Below, piece by piece: positions 26,398-35,472 of a stretch of DNA of 64,000 nt. The notes under the pieces are model-generated. The model saw only the letters and a list, made by a program, of their open reading frames with translations, did no database searches and was not told where the DNA came from. The position numbers and the translations under genes are program-made. The first letter of the stretch is position 1. The number at the start of each line of letters is the position of its first letter. The DNA comes from CADCVW01 sp035644935. Its GTDB lineage: Bacteria; Pseudomonadota; Alphaproteobacteria; Sphingomonadales; Sphingomonadaceae. The stretch spans positions 1 to 64,000 of the forward strand of contig DASQNO010000104.1 in the NCBI GenBank assembly GCA_035644935.1, read 5' to 3'.

Positions 26398-26882
26398 CCG
26401 GCCCGGTGGAAAACGGTTCGGACGCGCCGGCGCCGGCCGCACCTGCAGCCACGAATGCGCGCCAAGCGGTGGTCAAGGACGGAACCGCGTTTCGGACGAT
26501 CAGTGAACTGGCGGTCGAACTCGGCGTCCCGCAGCATATATTGCGTTACTGGGAGACACGATTCCCGCAGCTCCGGCCTCTACAGCGTGCCGGCAATCGC
26601 CGTTATTATCGCCCGGCCGACGTGGCGCTTGCCAAGCGCATTCACGATCTGCTCGAGAACGAGCATTACACGATCAAAGGCGTCCAGCGCCTGTTGGCGG
26701 GCAAGAGCGCCGAGGCCGAAGCGGCTCCGGCGAGCGCGGCAGCCGCTGCTCCGTTGAGCCCGGAACCCGCTCCGGTGATCACCGCGCCGACGCCTCAGAA
26801 TCAGCATGCCGGTGTTTCTCTCGACGCGCTGCGCCGCGTGCGTAGCCTACTGGCGCAAGCTCTGGCGGCTGACACGGCCTGA
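26394..26882 (+). CDS. MerR-family transcriptional regulator
   Basis: 162 residues. An Ala/Pro-rich leader is followed by a MerR winged helix at about residues 35-105 (FRTISELAVELGVPQHILRYWE, LRPLQRAGNRRYYRPADV) and a Pro/Ala-rich linker with a short C-terminal helix. No metal-binding cysteines are present. It is coupled to ihfA by GTGA overlap, a common arrangement in Alphaproteobacteria. The regulated genes are unknown. Confidence 0.9.
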   Translation: MTGPVENGSDAPAPAAPAATNARQAVVKDGTAFRTISELAVELGVPQHILRYWETRFPQLRPLQRAGNRRYYRPADVALAKRIHDLLENEHYTIKGVQRLLAGKSAEAEAAPASAAAAAPLSPEPAPVITAPTPQNQHAGVSLDALRRVRSLLAQALAADTA

Positions 26883-26885
26883 CCG

Positions 26886-27419
26886 TTAGCTGTCCGGACC
26901 GAGCTCCGGATCGAGGTCGCGGGGGCGTACGAACCTGAGTATCCGTCCCGAACTCACGTCAGCCCAGCTCTCCCCAACAAGCGCGATCTCCGCAAGCGTT
27001 GCGGTCGGGTACTTGATCTCCACTTGCCGGCGCATCGGACTGTCTGCGTCGCCGGCGGCGAGTTCCAGCGCGAGTTCCTCCAGCCCGGGGTTGTGACCGA
27101 CCAGCAGCAGCCGCTCGACGCCGTCTTCCGTACCGCGGACATAGTCGAGAAGCGCCGCCGCGGACGCCAGATAGAGACTCTGCTCGAAAAGCGGGTCCAG
27201 CATGCCGCCATAGCCGCGCGCGACCTCATCCAGCGTATCGCGAACGCGCAGCGCCGGGGAGGCGACGACCTTGTCGAAGCGGAGGTCCTCCGCCGCCATG
27301 TGCGCGCCCATGGTCCACGCCGCGCGCCGCCCGCGATCGTTCAGCGGTCGGTCGAAGTCGCGCCGAACCGCGTCGCTCCAGTCCGACTTGGCGTGCCGCA
27401 GCAGGGTCAGGGTCTTCAT
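26886..27419 (-). CDS. SixA-like histidine phosphatase
   Basis: A 177-residue histidine phosphatase-superfamily protein: RHAKSDWSD with catalytic H9, NDRGRRAAWTMG, SPALRVRDT and LLLVGHNPGLEEL with the second catalytic His. SixA-type enzymes remove phosphate from phosphohistidine proteins. Its ATG overlaps the stop of the helicase gene (ATGA), so the two are translationally coupled. The substrate is unknown. Confidence 0.88.
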   Translation of the reverse strand: MKTLTLLRHAKSDWSDAVRRDFDRPLNDRGRRAAWTMGAHMAAEDLRFDKVVASPALRVRDTLDEVARGYGGMLDPLFEQSLYLASAAALLDYVRGTEDGVERLLLVGHNPGLEELALELAAGDADSPMRRQVEIKYPTATLAEIALVGESWADVSSGRILRFVRPRDLDPELGPDS

Positions 27420-30148
27420 GGGATCTCCGCCGTCGCGGTCTGCTCTAGCGTCAAAGCCGCGCCCGGGGAAAGACGTGCGCGCACTTCCGAGACGGCTTGC
27501 GCCAGCGACAGACGGCGAACCTCCACGCCGGGTGGAAAGGCGGTCAGCAACCGCGACGGCGTCGCCGCGGACAACAAGACGAACACGCCGCGGTCGTCTG
27601 CGCGGCGGATCAGCCGGCCGAACGCCTGCGCCAGCCCCGCCCGCACCGTGCGGTCGTCATAGGCCGACCCGCCATTGGCCAGCCGCCGCGCCGCGTGCAG
27701 CACCGTGGGCCGCGGCCACGGCACGCCCTCCATCACCACCAGCCGCAACGAATGGCCGGGCACATCCACCCCGTCGCGTAGCGCGTCGGTGCCGAGCAGC
27801 GAGGAGCGCGGGTCGTCGCGAAAGATGTCCACCAGCGTCCCCGTGTCGATCGGATCCACGTGCTGGGCGAACAGCGGCAACCCGCTGCGCGCCAGCCGGT
27901 CCGCAATTCGCGCGTGCACGGCCTTCAGCCGCTGAATCGCCGTGAAAAGTCCTAGCGTGCCCCCGTCCGCCGCCTCGATCAGCTGCCCGTACGCGCCCGC
28001 CAGTTGGGCCACGTCCCCGCGCTTGACGTCGGTTACGATCAGAACCGTGCTGTTGGCCGCGTAGTCGAAGGGGCTCGCCGCCTCGAAGCGCTGCACCGAA
28101 CCGCCCAGATGGGCGGCCCCCGTGCGCGCTTCCGCGGCGTCCCATCCCTCGCCCCCACGCAGCGTCGCCGAGGTAACCAGCACGCCGTGCGCCGGCTTGT
28201 ACACGGCCTCGGCGAGCGGCCGCGTCGGATCCAGCCAATGGCGGTGAATGCCAACATCGTACTCGCGACCCTCGGCCCGGTCGAGCTGCAGCCAGTCGAC
28301 GAAGTCAGGGTCGCCGACGCCGCCGATCCGCGCGGCAAGGCCGAGCCAGGCGTTCAGCGTATGCGCGCGCCAGGCCAGCCCAGCGATCGCCCCTTCCAGC
28401 CGCGCCCGTGCGGCCGTGTCCAGCCAGTCGGGTCCGTCCTCGATCACGGCTTCCAGACGCTTGCCCAAAGCCACAAGCGGACGGTGAAGCGCTTCGATCG
28501 CCTCCATCGCAGGGGCCGCCGCTTCGACGAGGTCGCCGTCCGGTTCCGCGATCTCCGTCTCCAGCCCGTATCCCGCGTCCTGGGCGGTCGCGCGGGCGTA
28601 GATCGTGCTGCGAACGGCGCTGAGCAGCCGTTCCAGCGGGCCGTACGCCTGGCCTTCCGCGATGCGCCCGAGCCAACCGTCGGACGGCAGCGCGCCTGCC
28701 GCCGCGACCGCGGCCTCCAGCGCCGCATGGCCGGCCTCGTCGTAGGATGCGACGTCCATCAGCCGCGCCGCGAGGCCGCGTCGCCGTCCCCGCGCACGGC
28801 TTTCCGGTCCGACGATCCAGCGCCGCATTTCGATGGCTTCCGCGCCGGTCAGCGCGGTGGAGAAGGTGGAGTCCGCCGAATCGAACAGGTGGTGCCCCTC
28901 GTCGAACACGATCCGCGTCGGTCCCTGCTCGCGTGCCCGCGCGGCGTTGATCATCACCAGCGCGTGGTTGGCGATGACGATGTCGGCTCCCGCGCTGGCG
29001 CGGCCGGCGCGCTCGATGAAGCATTTGCGATAGTGCGGGCAGCCCGCATAGACGCACTCCCCCCGGCGGTCGGTCAGCGCCGTCGATCCCGCGCGCCGAA
29101 ACAAAGTCGGCAGCCAGCCCGGCAGGTCGCCGCCCACCAAGTCGCCGTCCTTGGAATAAGCCGCCCATCGCGCCACCAGCTGCGCCAGGATCGCGGAGCG
29201 ACCCGCGAACCCGCCCTGCAACGCGTCCTCCAGGTTAAGCAGGCACAAATAATTCTCGCGCCCCTTGCGCACCACAATCTTGGTCCGCCGCTCGCCCACC
29301 TCCGGAAACAGCCGCGCGCCCTCGCGATCGAGCTGGCGCTGCAGCGCCTTTGTGAAGGTCGACACCCACACCGCCCCGTCCGCCCGGCTCGCCCACAGCG
29401 ACGCCGGCGCCAGATAGCCCAGCGTCTTGCCGATTCCCGTGCCGGCTTCCGCCAGCAGCATGTTGGGCGCCCCTTCCGCCTGCCGCGGAGCGAACGGGGC
29501 AGCGGATGCGGCGGCGTAGTCCCGCTGGCCTTCCCGCACTTCGGCCTCCCGGCCGACAAGGCTGGCGAGGCGCGCCGCGACATCCTCCGGCTCCAGCCGC
29601 ACGGTGCGCGGCGCGGGCCGCGGCGCCGCATCTTCCCATTGCGGCAGGCGCGAAAACAGCCAGCGCTTGGCCTTCTCCGGCTTGGCGATCCGCTCGCCCA
29701 CAAGCTGCGCCCAGGGCCAGCGCATCCGGGCCAGCGACTGCGCGGACGTCCAGGCGCCCTCGCGCTCGGCCCAGTCGGGCCGCTCCAGCACCGCCAGCAG
29801 CGCCTCGGCCGCTTGCCTCAGGAACTCCGCGGCGGCCGCATCGTCCGCCGGCGGTTCCAGTCCCAGCGCGCGCGCGAAGCCGTGCGGCGTCGGCACCGCG
29901 AACCGCGCCGGGTGCACGAAGGCGAACAGCTCCAGCAGATCGAGCCCGGACAGCTCCGGATAGCCCAGCCGCTGTCCGACAAAGGGCGCGCCCAGCATCA
30001 CCATCGGCGTTCGCGCCGCGTCCGCAATCGCCTCGCCGCGCCCGACGCCGCGCACGCGCACCGGTCCCCCGTACGGCGCGTCGGCGATCCAGATGCCGGC
30101 ATGGCTTGCGTGCAGCGCGGGATAGGGCAAGGGACCTGGCATATGCAT
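27416..30148 (-). CDS. DinG/XPD-like ATP-dependent DNA helicase
   Basis: A 910-residue superfamily 2 helicase. Walker A is AEAGTGIGKTLGYLAPA, the iron-sulphur cysteine set is in YLCLLNLEDA and GECVYAGCPHYRKC, the DEAH-type box is FDEGHHLFD and motif VI is QAFGRLIRR. About 200 N-terminal residues lie ahead of the helicase core. DinG-type enzymes unwind forked DNA, R-loops and G-quadruplexes. A second in-frame ATG at 30142 is possible. It is divergent from the lysyl-tRNA synthetase gene by 32 bases. Confidence 0.9.
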   Translation of the reverse strand: MHMPGPLPYPALHASHAGIWIADAPYGGPVRVRGVGRGEAIADAARTPMVMLGAPFVGQRLGYPELSGLDLLELFAFVHPARFAVPTPHGFARALGLEPPADDAAAAEFLRQAAEALLAVLERPDWAEREGAWTSAQSLARMRWPWAQLVGERIAKPEKAKRWLFSRLPQWEDAAPRPAPRTVRLEPEDVAARLASLVGREAEVREGQRDYAAASAAPFAPRQAEGAPNMLLAEAGTGIGKTLGYLAPASLWASRADGAVWVSTFTKALQRQLDREGARLFPEVGERRTKIVVRKGRENYLCLLNLEDALQGGFAGRSAILAQLVARWAAYSKDGDLVGGDLPGWLPTLFRRAGSTALTDRRGECVYAGCPHYRKCFIERAGRASAGADIVIANHALVMINAARAREQGPTRIVFDEGHHLFDSADSTFSTALTGAEAIEMRRWIVGPESRARGRRRGLAARLMDVASYDEAGHAALEAAVAAAGALPSDGWLGRIAEGQAYGPLERLLSAVRSTIYARATAQDAGYGLETEIAEPDGDLVEAAAPAMEAIEALHRPLVALGKRLEAVIEDGPDWLDTAARARLEGAIAGLAWRAHTLNAWLGLAARIGGVGDPDFVDWLQLDRAEGREYDVGIHRHWLDPTRPLAEAVYKPAHGVLVTSATLRGGEGWDAAEARTGAAHLGGSVQRFEAASPFDYAANSTVLIVTDVKRGDVAQLAGAYGQLIEAADGGTLGLFTAIQRLKAVHARIADRLARSGLPLFAQHVDPIDTGTLVDIFRDDPRSSLLGTDALRDGVDVPGHSLRLVVMEGVPWPRPTVLHAARRLANGGSAYDDRTVRAGLAQAFGRLIRRADDRGVFVLLSAATPSRLLTAFPPGVEVRRLSLAQAVSEVRARLSPGAALTLEQTATAEIP

Positions 30149-30180
30149 CAGGTGGATCAGCTGGAACGAAAGGGCAACGG

Positions 30181-31788
30181 GTGAACGTCCCCGCGGAGGT
30201 GCGCGCGGCGGCGGCCGTGTCCAAGGCGTGGCCGTACGAGGAAGCGCGCAAACTCCTCAAGCGCTGGCCCAAAGGCAAGCCCGGCAGCGCGCCGATCGTG
30301 TTCGAAACGGGCTACGGCCCGTCCGGCCTGCCGCATCTGGGCACATTTACCGAGGTCGCGCGCACGCTCTGGGTGCAGCACGCGTTCTCCGAGATGTCGG
30401 ATGCGCCGACCAGGCTGATCGCATTCTCCGACGACATGGACGGCATGCGCAAAGTGCCGCCTGGCCTGCCCAATGCCGACCTGCTCGCGGCCAACCTGGA
30501 CAAGCCCTTGTCGCAGGTGCCGGATCCCTGGGGCTGCCACGAAAGCTTCGCCGCGCACAACAACGCAGCTCTGCGCAAATTCCTGGACGACTTCGGCTTC
30601 ACCTACGATTTCGTCGCCGCCTCTGACGCGTACGCCAGCGGCCGCTTCGACGACACGTTGCGCGCGGTCCTCACGCATTATGACGCGATCATGGACGTCA
30701 TGCTACCCACGCTGGGCGCCGAAAGGCGGCTGAGCTACTCGCCCGTGCTGCCGATCAGCCCCGCCACCGGCAAGGTGCTGCAGGTGCCGCTGACGGCCGT
30801 CAACGCGGCGGCCGGAACCGTCCGCTACCGCGACGAGCATGGGGGCGATGTGGAGCAATCGGTCCTCGGTGGTGGGGCCAAGCTGCAGTGGAAGGTCGAC
30901 TGGGCAATGCGATGGGTCGCGCTGGGCGTCGACTACGAGATGTCGGGCAAGGACCTCATCGAATCGGTGGTGCAGTCGTCCCAGATCGCGCGCATCCTCG
31001 GCGGGCGGGCGCCCGAGGGCTTCTCCTACGAAATGTTCCTCGACGACGAGGGGAAGAAGATCTCCAAGACGGCCGGCAACGGGCTGACGATCGACCAGTG
31101 GCTGACCTACGGTACGCCCGAATCGCTCAGCTTCTACCTTTACCGCGAGCCCAGGAAGGCCAAGCAGTTGTCGCCGGCCGTGATCCCCAAAGCGATCGAC
31201 GAGTACACGCAGTTCCTCGCCGCCTATCCGGAGCAGGAGGTCGACAAGCGGCTGGGCAACCCGGTTCACCACATTCACGCGGGTCAGCCTCCCGCCGTGG
31301 ACATGCCGGTCGGGTTCGGCCTGCTGCTTAACCTCGCGGGCGCGACAGGCGCGGCGGACAAGGCGCTGCTGTGGAGCTTCGTCCGGCGTTACGCGCCCGG
31401 CACGGGGCCCGACACGCACCCAGCGCTGGACGCGCTGATCGGTCATGCGCAGGCCTACCATCGCGACATCGTCGGTCAATCGCTCGAACGGCGCGCGCCG
31501 GACGCCCGCGAAGCGGTGGCGCTGCGGGACCTCGACGCCGCGCTTGCACCGCTTGCCGCCGACACGACCGGCGACGCCATCCAGAACCTCGTCTTTGAGG
31601 TGGGCAAGCGCCACGGCTTCGAGCCCTTACGCGACTGGTTCCGGGCGCTGTACGAAACGCTGCTCGGCTCCTCGCAGGGTCCGCGCATGGGCAGCTTCAT
31701 CGCCTTGTACGGGATCGAAGGGAGCCGCCGCCTGATCGCCGAGGCGCTCGGACTTGGCGGAAGCGATCATTCAAGCTATTCAGATTAG
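30181..31788 (+). CDS. lysS: Class I lysyl-tRNA synthetase
   Basis: A 535-residue class I (archaeal-type) LysRS. The HIGH-like motif is PSGLPHLGTF, the KMSKS-like motif is KKISKTAGN, and KLQWKVDWAMRW and GKDLIESV lie between. It charges tRNA-Lys. Class I LysRS is the normal form in many Alphaproteobacteria, where class II is absent. GTG 30181 is preceded by AAAGGG at 6 bases; the open frame upstream is only a shadow of the helicase gene. Confidence 0.95.
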   Translation: MNVPAEVRAAAAVSKAWPYEEARKLLKRWPKGKPGSAPIVFETGYGPSGLPHLGTFTEVARTLWVQHAFSEMSDAPTRLIAFSDDMDGMRKVPPGLPNADLLAANLDKPLSQVPDPWGCHESFAAHNNAALRKFLDDFGFTYDFVAASDAYASGRFDDTLRAVLTHYDAIMDVMLPTLGAERRLSYSPVLPISPATGKVLQVPLTAVNAAAGTVRYRDEHGGDVEQSVLGGGAKLQWKVDWAMRWVALGVDYEMSGKDLIESVVQSSQIARILGGRAPEGFSYEMFLDDEGKKISKTAGNGLTIDQWLTYGTPESLSFYLYREPRKAKQLSPAVIPKAIDEYTQFLAAYPEQEVDKRLGNPVHHIHAGQPPAVDMPVGFGLLLNLAGATGAADKALLWSFVRRYAPGTGPDTHPALDALIGHAQAYHRDIVGQSLERRAPDAREAVALRDLDAALAPLAADTTGDAIQNLVFEVGKRHGFEPLRDWFRALYETLLGSSQGPRMGSFIALYGIEGSRRLIAEALGLGGSDHSSYSD

Positions 31789-31835
31789 GTTGTTTTCCCG
31801 CGGCGCAGGCGCCTTCCCCCTGATCGGAGCACCCC

Positions 31836-32501
31836 ATGCGCAAAGCCCCTCTGTTGTTCGCCGCCGCGATCGCGTGCGTGGCATCGCCGGCCGCGGCGCA
31901 GAGCGCGCGCGAGATGCTGGTCGCTGCGGCCTTCAGCGCGGGTGAGCGCGTCGGGGCACTGGCGAGCGTCGGGCGCGCGCTGCTGACCGCCGAGGCGGCG
32001 CTGGCCCGCGAGGCGCGGATGCAGCGGGCGTTAGCGATCGGGTACCGAGGCAAGCTGAAGCGCGGGCGCGGCGACGTGCAGGCCGCGCGCACGCAGTTCG
32101 AGGCGCTGGTCGCGGCCAATCCGCGCGACGCCGAAGCGCAAATGGCGCTCGCCGGCTGGCACCTGGGCGCGATCGTGGAGCTCGGGCCGCTGATGGCGCG
32201 CACCGCGCTGGGCGCACGCAAGGAGCGGGGTCTCAAGGCGCTCGACGCGGCATTGGCGGCCGGCGGCGGGCGCGCGATGTTTCCGGCCTTTGCCAGCCTC
32301 AACCGCATCCAGATCGATCCCGCCGACGTCGCGGGCGCGCGTGCGCTGGCCGAAGCGGCGGTGCGGGGCCGCGTCGCGCGGCCGGAGGACGCGATCATGA
32401 AGCGCCATGCGGTGCAGGTGTTGCCCTTGCTACGCGGCGGCGACGGCAAGGGCGCGGCGGCGATGGCCAAGAAGCTGATGCCCTTCGGCCAATTGAGCTG
32501 A
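31836..32501 (+). CDS. Secreted TPR-like protein of unknown function
   Basis: 221 residues with a signal peptide (MRKAPLLFAAAIACVASPAAAQ) and an Ala-rich, all-helical mature chain. RGRGDVQAARTQFEALVAANPRDAEAQMALAGWHLG reads as one TPR-like unit. GGAG lies 6 bases before the ATG. It is probably periplasmic. I do not recognise a named family beyond TPR-like helices. Confidence 0.75.
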   Translation: MRKAPLLFAAAIACVASPAAAQSAREMLVAAAFSAGERVGALASVGRALLTAEAALAREARMQRALAIGYRGKLKRGRGDVQAARTQFEALVAANPRDAEAQMALAGWHLGAIVELGPLMARTALGARKERGLKALDAALAAGGGRAMFPAFASLNRIQIDPADVAGARALAEAAVRGRVARPEDAIMKRHAVQVLPLLRGGDGKGAAAMAKKLMPFGQLS

Positions 32502-32504
32502 TTC

Positions 32505-34337
32505 TCACGCCTGCCCCGCGATCCAGTCGTCGATCTTGCGCTCCAGCACGGTCAGCGGCAGCGCTCCCGATCCCAGAACCTGTTCGTGAAACGCGCGCAC
32601 GTCGAACCGCGCGCCCAGCTTTGCCTCCGCCCGCGCGCGCAGTTCGGCGATCTTGAGCTGGCCGATCTTGTACGCGAGCGCCTGCCCCGGGATTGCGATG
32701 TAGCGCTCGGTTTCCGCCGTCGCGTTGGTGCGCCCGCGCGACGAGTTGTCCAGGATGTATTGGATCGTCTTGTCGCGGCTCCAGCCCTTGGAATGGATGC
32801 CGGTGTCGACGACCAGTCGGATGGCGCGGAACAGCTGCGAATCGAGATAGCCGAAATATTGGTACGGGTCGGTGTAGACCCCGAGTTCACGGCCGAGCGT
32901 CTCCGCGTACAGGCCCCAGCCTTCGACATAGGCGGTGTTGCCGCCGAACCGCTGGAACGCGGGCAGGCCCGTATTCTCCTGAGCCAGCGCGATCTGGAAA
33001 TGGTGCCCCGGCGCGCCTTCGTGCAGGTACAGGGTCTCCATTCCCGGCGTCGTGCGCGACGGCAGGTCGTAGGCGTTGAAGTAGAACACGCCGGGCCGCG
33101 AGCCGTCGACGGTGCCCGACTGATATGAGCCGCGCGCCGCGCCTTTCTCGGTTAGCGTGGGCGTCGGCTTGATCTCCAGCGGCGTTCGAGGAAGCGTCGA
33201 GAACAATTTGGGCAGCGTGGCGTCGAGGCGCTTGCCGATTGCGTAATAGGCTTGCGTCATCTCCTCGCGCGACCTGGGCTTGAACTTGGGGTCGGTGCGG
33301 ATGTGGTCGAAGAACTGCTTCAACGTGCCCGTAAAGCCGACCTGGCGCTTGACCGCCTCCATCTCGCCTTGCAGCCGTGCCACCTCGGCCAGCCCGATGC
33401 GGTGGATCGCGTCGGGCGTCAGGTCGGTGGTCGTGCTCTCCGCCACGCGGTGGGCGTAGAGCGCGGCGCCGCCGGGTACCTCGCTCAGGCCGACGCTGTC
33501 GCGCGTGCGCGGCAGGTATTCGGTTCGCACGAAGTCGCGCAGCCGCGTCAGCGCCGGACGGATCCCGGTCGAGATGCTCGCGCGATGGGCGGCGCGAAGC
33601 CGTTCCTGATCGGCTGCGAAGACGGAGGCCGGGAACATCGTCAACGGCCGAAAGAACGCCCCGCCCTCGACGCTTTCGCCCAGCATGGCGTCGAGCTGCC
33701 CCAGCACATTGGTCATCACCAGCCGGGGCTGCACGACGCCCGCCGCCAGGCCCTCGCGCATGCGCACGATCGACCGGTCGATGGCGCGGACGAAATCGTC
33801 GTTGCGCGCAAGACCGTTCTCGTAGTCGGCGAGCGTCTTGTAGGGCGCGACGCCCTCGCCCGAACTCAGCTCCGAAAAGCCGGTGTGCACGCCGTAGAAG
33901 TGGTTCAGCGGCAGGACGCGCGCGGTGTCCAGGAGCGCGTCCGACATGCCGCGCAGGTCCGTCTCCCGCTGCCAGCGGAAGACGTCGTACGACACGCGTT
34001 CGTCGGGGGTGAGGCGCGCGCGGTCGATCCGCGCCAACGCGGCAAGCTCGCCCCGCGCCGCTTCGCGTTCGGCCCGGTAGTAGCTGTCGGAGAAATACTC
34101 CTCCAGCCGGTCGGCGTAGCGCAGATCGCCCCGCGCCAGCGCCTGCGTCGGGTTGCGGCGCAGACTGGCCTCGTCGCTCGCGGCGAGCAGCGCGGCGAGC
34201 ACGTGCGACGGCGAGGCCCGGGCCGCGGGAACCCCGGCCGGCGTTCGGTTCAGCGGCTCGGCGGTCCGCAGACCGGGGGCGCAGGCGGTCAGCGTCGCGA
34301 GGGCCGCCAGCCCGAGAATTCGTCCGATCGCCTGCAT
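32505..34337 (-). CDS. DUF885 family metallopeptidase-like lipoprotein (copy 2)
   Basis: 610 residues from ATG 34337, preceded by GGAGAGG; the upstream open frame is not conserved-looking. It has a lipobox LTAC after MQAIGRILGLAALAT and the signature LYLHEGAPGHHF followed by VEGWGLYAE. Long blocks such as SRTTPGMETLYLHE and IAIPGQALAYKIGQLKI are the same or nearly the same as in the copy at 716-2569, so these are paralogues from duplication. Probably a periplasmic zinc peptidase; substrate unknown. Confidence 0.88.
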   Translation of the reverse strand: MQAIGRILGLAALATLTACAPGLRTAEPLNRTPAGVPAARASPSHVLAALLAASDEASLRRNPTQALARGDLRYADRLEEYFSDSYYRAEREAARGELAALARIDRARLTPDERVSYDVFRWQRETDLRGMSDALLDTARVLPLNHFYGVHTGFSELSSGEGVAPYKTLADYENGLARNDDFVRAIDRSIVRMREGLAAGVVQPRLVMTNVLGQLDAMLGESVEGGAFFRPLTMFPASVFAADQERLRAAHRASISTGIRPALTRLRDFVRTEYLPRTRDSVGLSEVPGGAALYAHRVAESTTTDLTPDAIHRIGLAEVARLQGEMEAVKRQVGFTGTLKQFFDHIRTDPKFKPRSREEMTQAYYAIGKRLDATLPKLFSTLPRTPLEIKPTPTLTEKGAARGSYQSGTVDGSRPGVFYFNAYDLPSRTTPGMETLYLHEGAPGHHFQIALAQENTGLPAFQRFGGNTAYVEGWGLYAETLGRELGVYTDPYQYFGYLDSQLFRAIRLVVDTGIHSKGWSRDKTIQYILDNSSRGRTNATAETERYIAIPGQALAYKIGQLKIAELRARAEAKLGARFDVRAFHEQVLGSGALPLTVLERKIDDWIAGQA

Positions 34338-34370
34338 CGATGCCTCTCCGACTCGGGGGCCAACATCATG

Positions 34371-34403
34371 AAGATCACAGTGCTGCACGCAATCCGTGAT
34401 CTT
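34371..34403. promoter_or_regulatory. Inverted repeat upstream of DUF885 copy 2
   Basis: Arms AAGATCAC (34371-34378) and GTGATCTT (34396-34403) flank 17 bases, 34 bases upstream of the DUF885 start and in the shared region of two divergent genes. It could be an operator or hairpin. No protein partner is known. The rest of the 34338-34540 interval shows only a TGTAGGACAGCG stretch also seen in the 50.7 kb element. Confidence 0.35.
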
Positions 34404-34540
34404 CGGACGCGGGTTCCCCGACCCGCACGGGATCATAGGCACGCCGCGCGCCTGTAGGACAGCGCTTTTTCGAGGCCATGCGCGTCGGCGTGACGGATCC
34501 TTAACATGCTTGCCCCATCGTGCTTACGGGGAGACCGACC

Positions 34541-34861
34541 ATGACCGCGCCGACCGATGGACTGCTGATGATCCAGAGCCAGTTGTCGCAGGCGGTCGCC
34601 GCGCTTTACGCGAACGCCCCGCGCATGACCGACGCCGCCGTCGCGCGCCGCATGGAAGCGATCGAGCGCAAGGCGACCGAATACGGGCTGACGCCGCTAG
34701 CCGAAGTCGCGCGCGCCGGGCGGCATGCGGCCGGCGCGCCCGGTTACCGCACCGCGCTTGCCCAGCACCTGGAGCGCATGGACGACGCGATCGGCTGCCG
34801 CCCCCTCGACGATGCGGCGACGGCGGCGATCATGGCGTCCATCGCGCTACGTCTTGCCTGA
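34541..34861 (+). CDS. Conserved small protein of unknown function
   Basis: 106 residues from ATG 34541, which follows GGGGAG by about 8 bases. It is helical and Ala-rich with no cysteines and no signal peptide (MIQSQLSQAVAALYANAPRM, then RRMEAIERKATEYGLTPLAEVARAGR). I cannot assign a family. It is 44 bases upstream of the GDT1-type transporter gene, so cotranscription is possible. Confidence 0.65.
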   Translation: MTAPTDGLLMIQSQLSQAVAALYANAPRMTDAAVARRMEAIERKATEYGLTPLAEVARAGRHAAGAPGYRTALAQHLERMDDAIGCRPLDDAATAAIMASIALRLA

Positions 34862-34905
34862 ACGCGCCTTGCCTGAGCGCGCTCTGGCCGTCTACCGCCT
34901 CTGAA

Positions 34906-35472
34906 ATGGAAGCGTTGCTGCCGACGCTGATCGCGGCGTTTCTCGCCGAATGGGGCGACAAGACCCAGCTCCTCGTCATCGCGCTCGCCGCGCGGATGAA
35001 GCGCCCCGGCCCCAATCTCGCCGGCATCGCGCTCGCCGCGCTCGCCAACGCTGCGCTCTCCGCGGCGGGCGGCTGGTTCATCGCCGATCAGGTCAATTAC
35101 CGCGCGCTGAGCCTGCTCACCGCTTTGGCCTTCGTCTTCGCCGGCGGCGGCGCGCTGTTTCCCGCCAGGTCGCCCAAAGTCGCAATTGACTGGAAGACCG
35201 GCGCGTTCGCCACCGCCCTGTTCGCCTTCGCGCTGGTGGAGTTCGGCGACAAGACGCAGTTCGTCACCGCCGCCATGTCCGCCCGCACCGGCTCGCCCGT
35301 GCTCGCCGCGCTGGGCGCGACGCTGGGCGTTCTCGCCGCCAGCATTCCCGCTGCGATGTTGGGCGCGCGTCTGCCGCGCCTGGTTCCGGTTGCCCGCATC
35401 CGGCTCGGCGTCGCACTACTGCTGCTGCTTGTAGGCTTTTGGATGGCCGCCAACGCGCTGCTGCTGGTCTAG
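34906..35472 (+). CDS. TMEM165/GDT1-family cation transporter
   Basis: A 188-residue membrane protein of six predicted helices in two related halves, each with the family motif: EWGDKTQ near residue 16 and EFGDKTQ near residue 110. UPF0016/GDT1 proteins move Mn2+ or Ca2+ by exchange with protons; bacterial members export manganese. The 45-base leader is too short for a manganese (yybP-ykoY) riboswitch. It is convergent with a metallophosphoesterase gene (4-base overlap). Confidence 0.88.
   Translation: MEALLPTLIAAFLAEWGDKTQLLVIALAARMKRPGPNLAGIALAALANAALSAAGGWFIADQVNYRALSLLTALAFVFAGGGALFPARSPKVAIDWKTGAFATALFAFALVEFGDKTQFVTAAMSARTGSPVLAALGATLGVLAASIPAAMLGARLPRLVPVARIRLGVALLLLLVGFWMAANALLLV

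Noticed and set aside
29506..30180. 225-residue N-terminal extension of the lysyl-tRNA synthetase frame
   Set aside because: Low-complexity Arg/Ala/Pro sequence antisense to the helicase. The GTG at 30181 has a ribosome binding site and gives a normal family length.
28004..30184. Plus-strand open frame of 726 codons opposite the DinG-like helicase
   Set aside because: Arg/Pro/His-rich shadow translation; the minus strand has complete helicase motifs and an iron-sulphur cysteine set.
34861..34906. Manganese (yybP-ykoY) riboswitch before the GDT1-type gene
   Set aside because: The gap is only about 45 bases, too short for the aptamer, and no conserved core is present.
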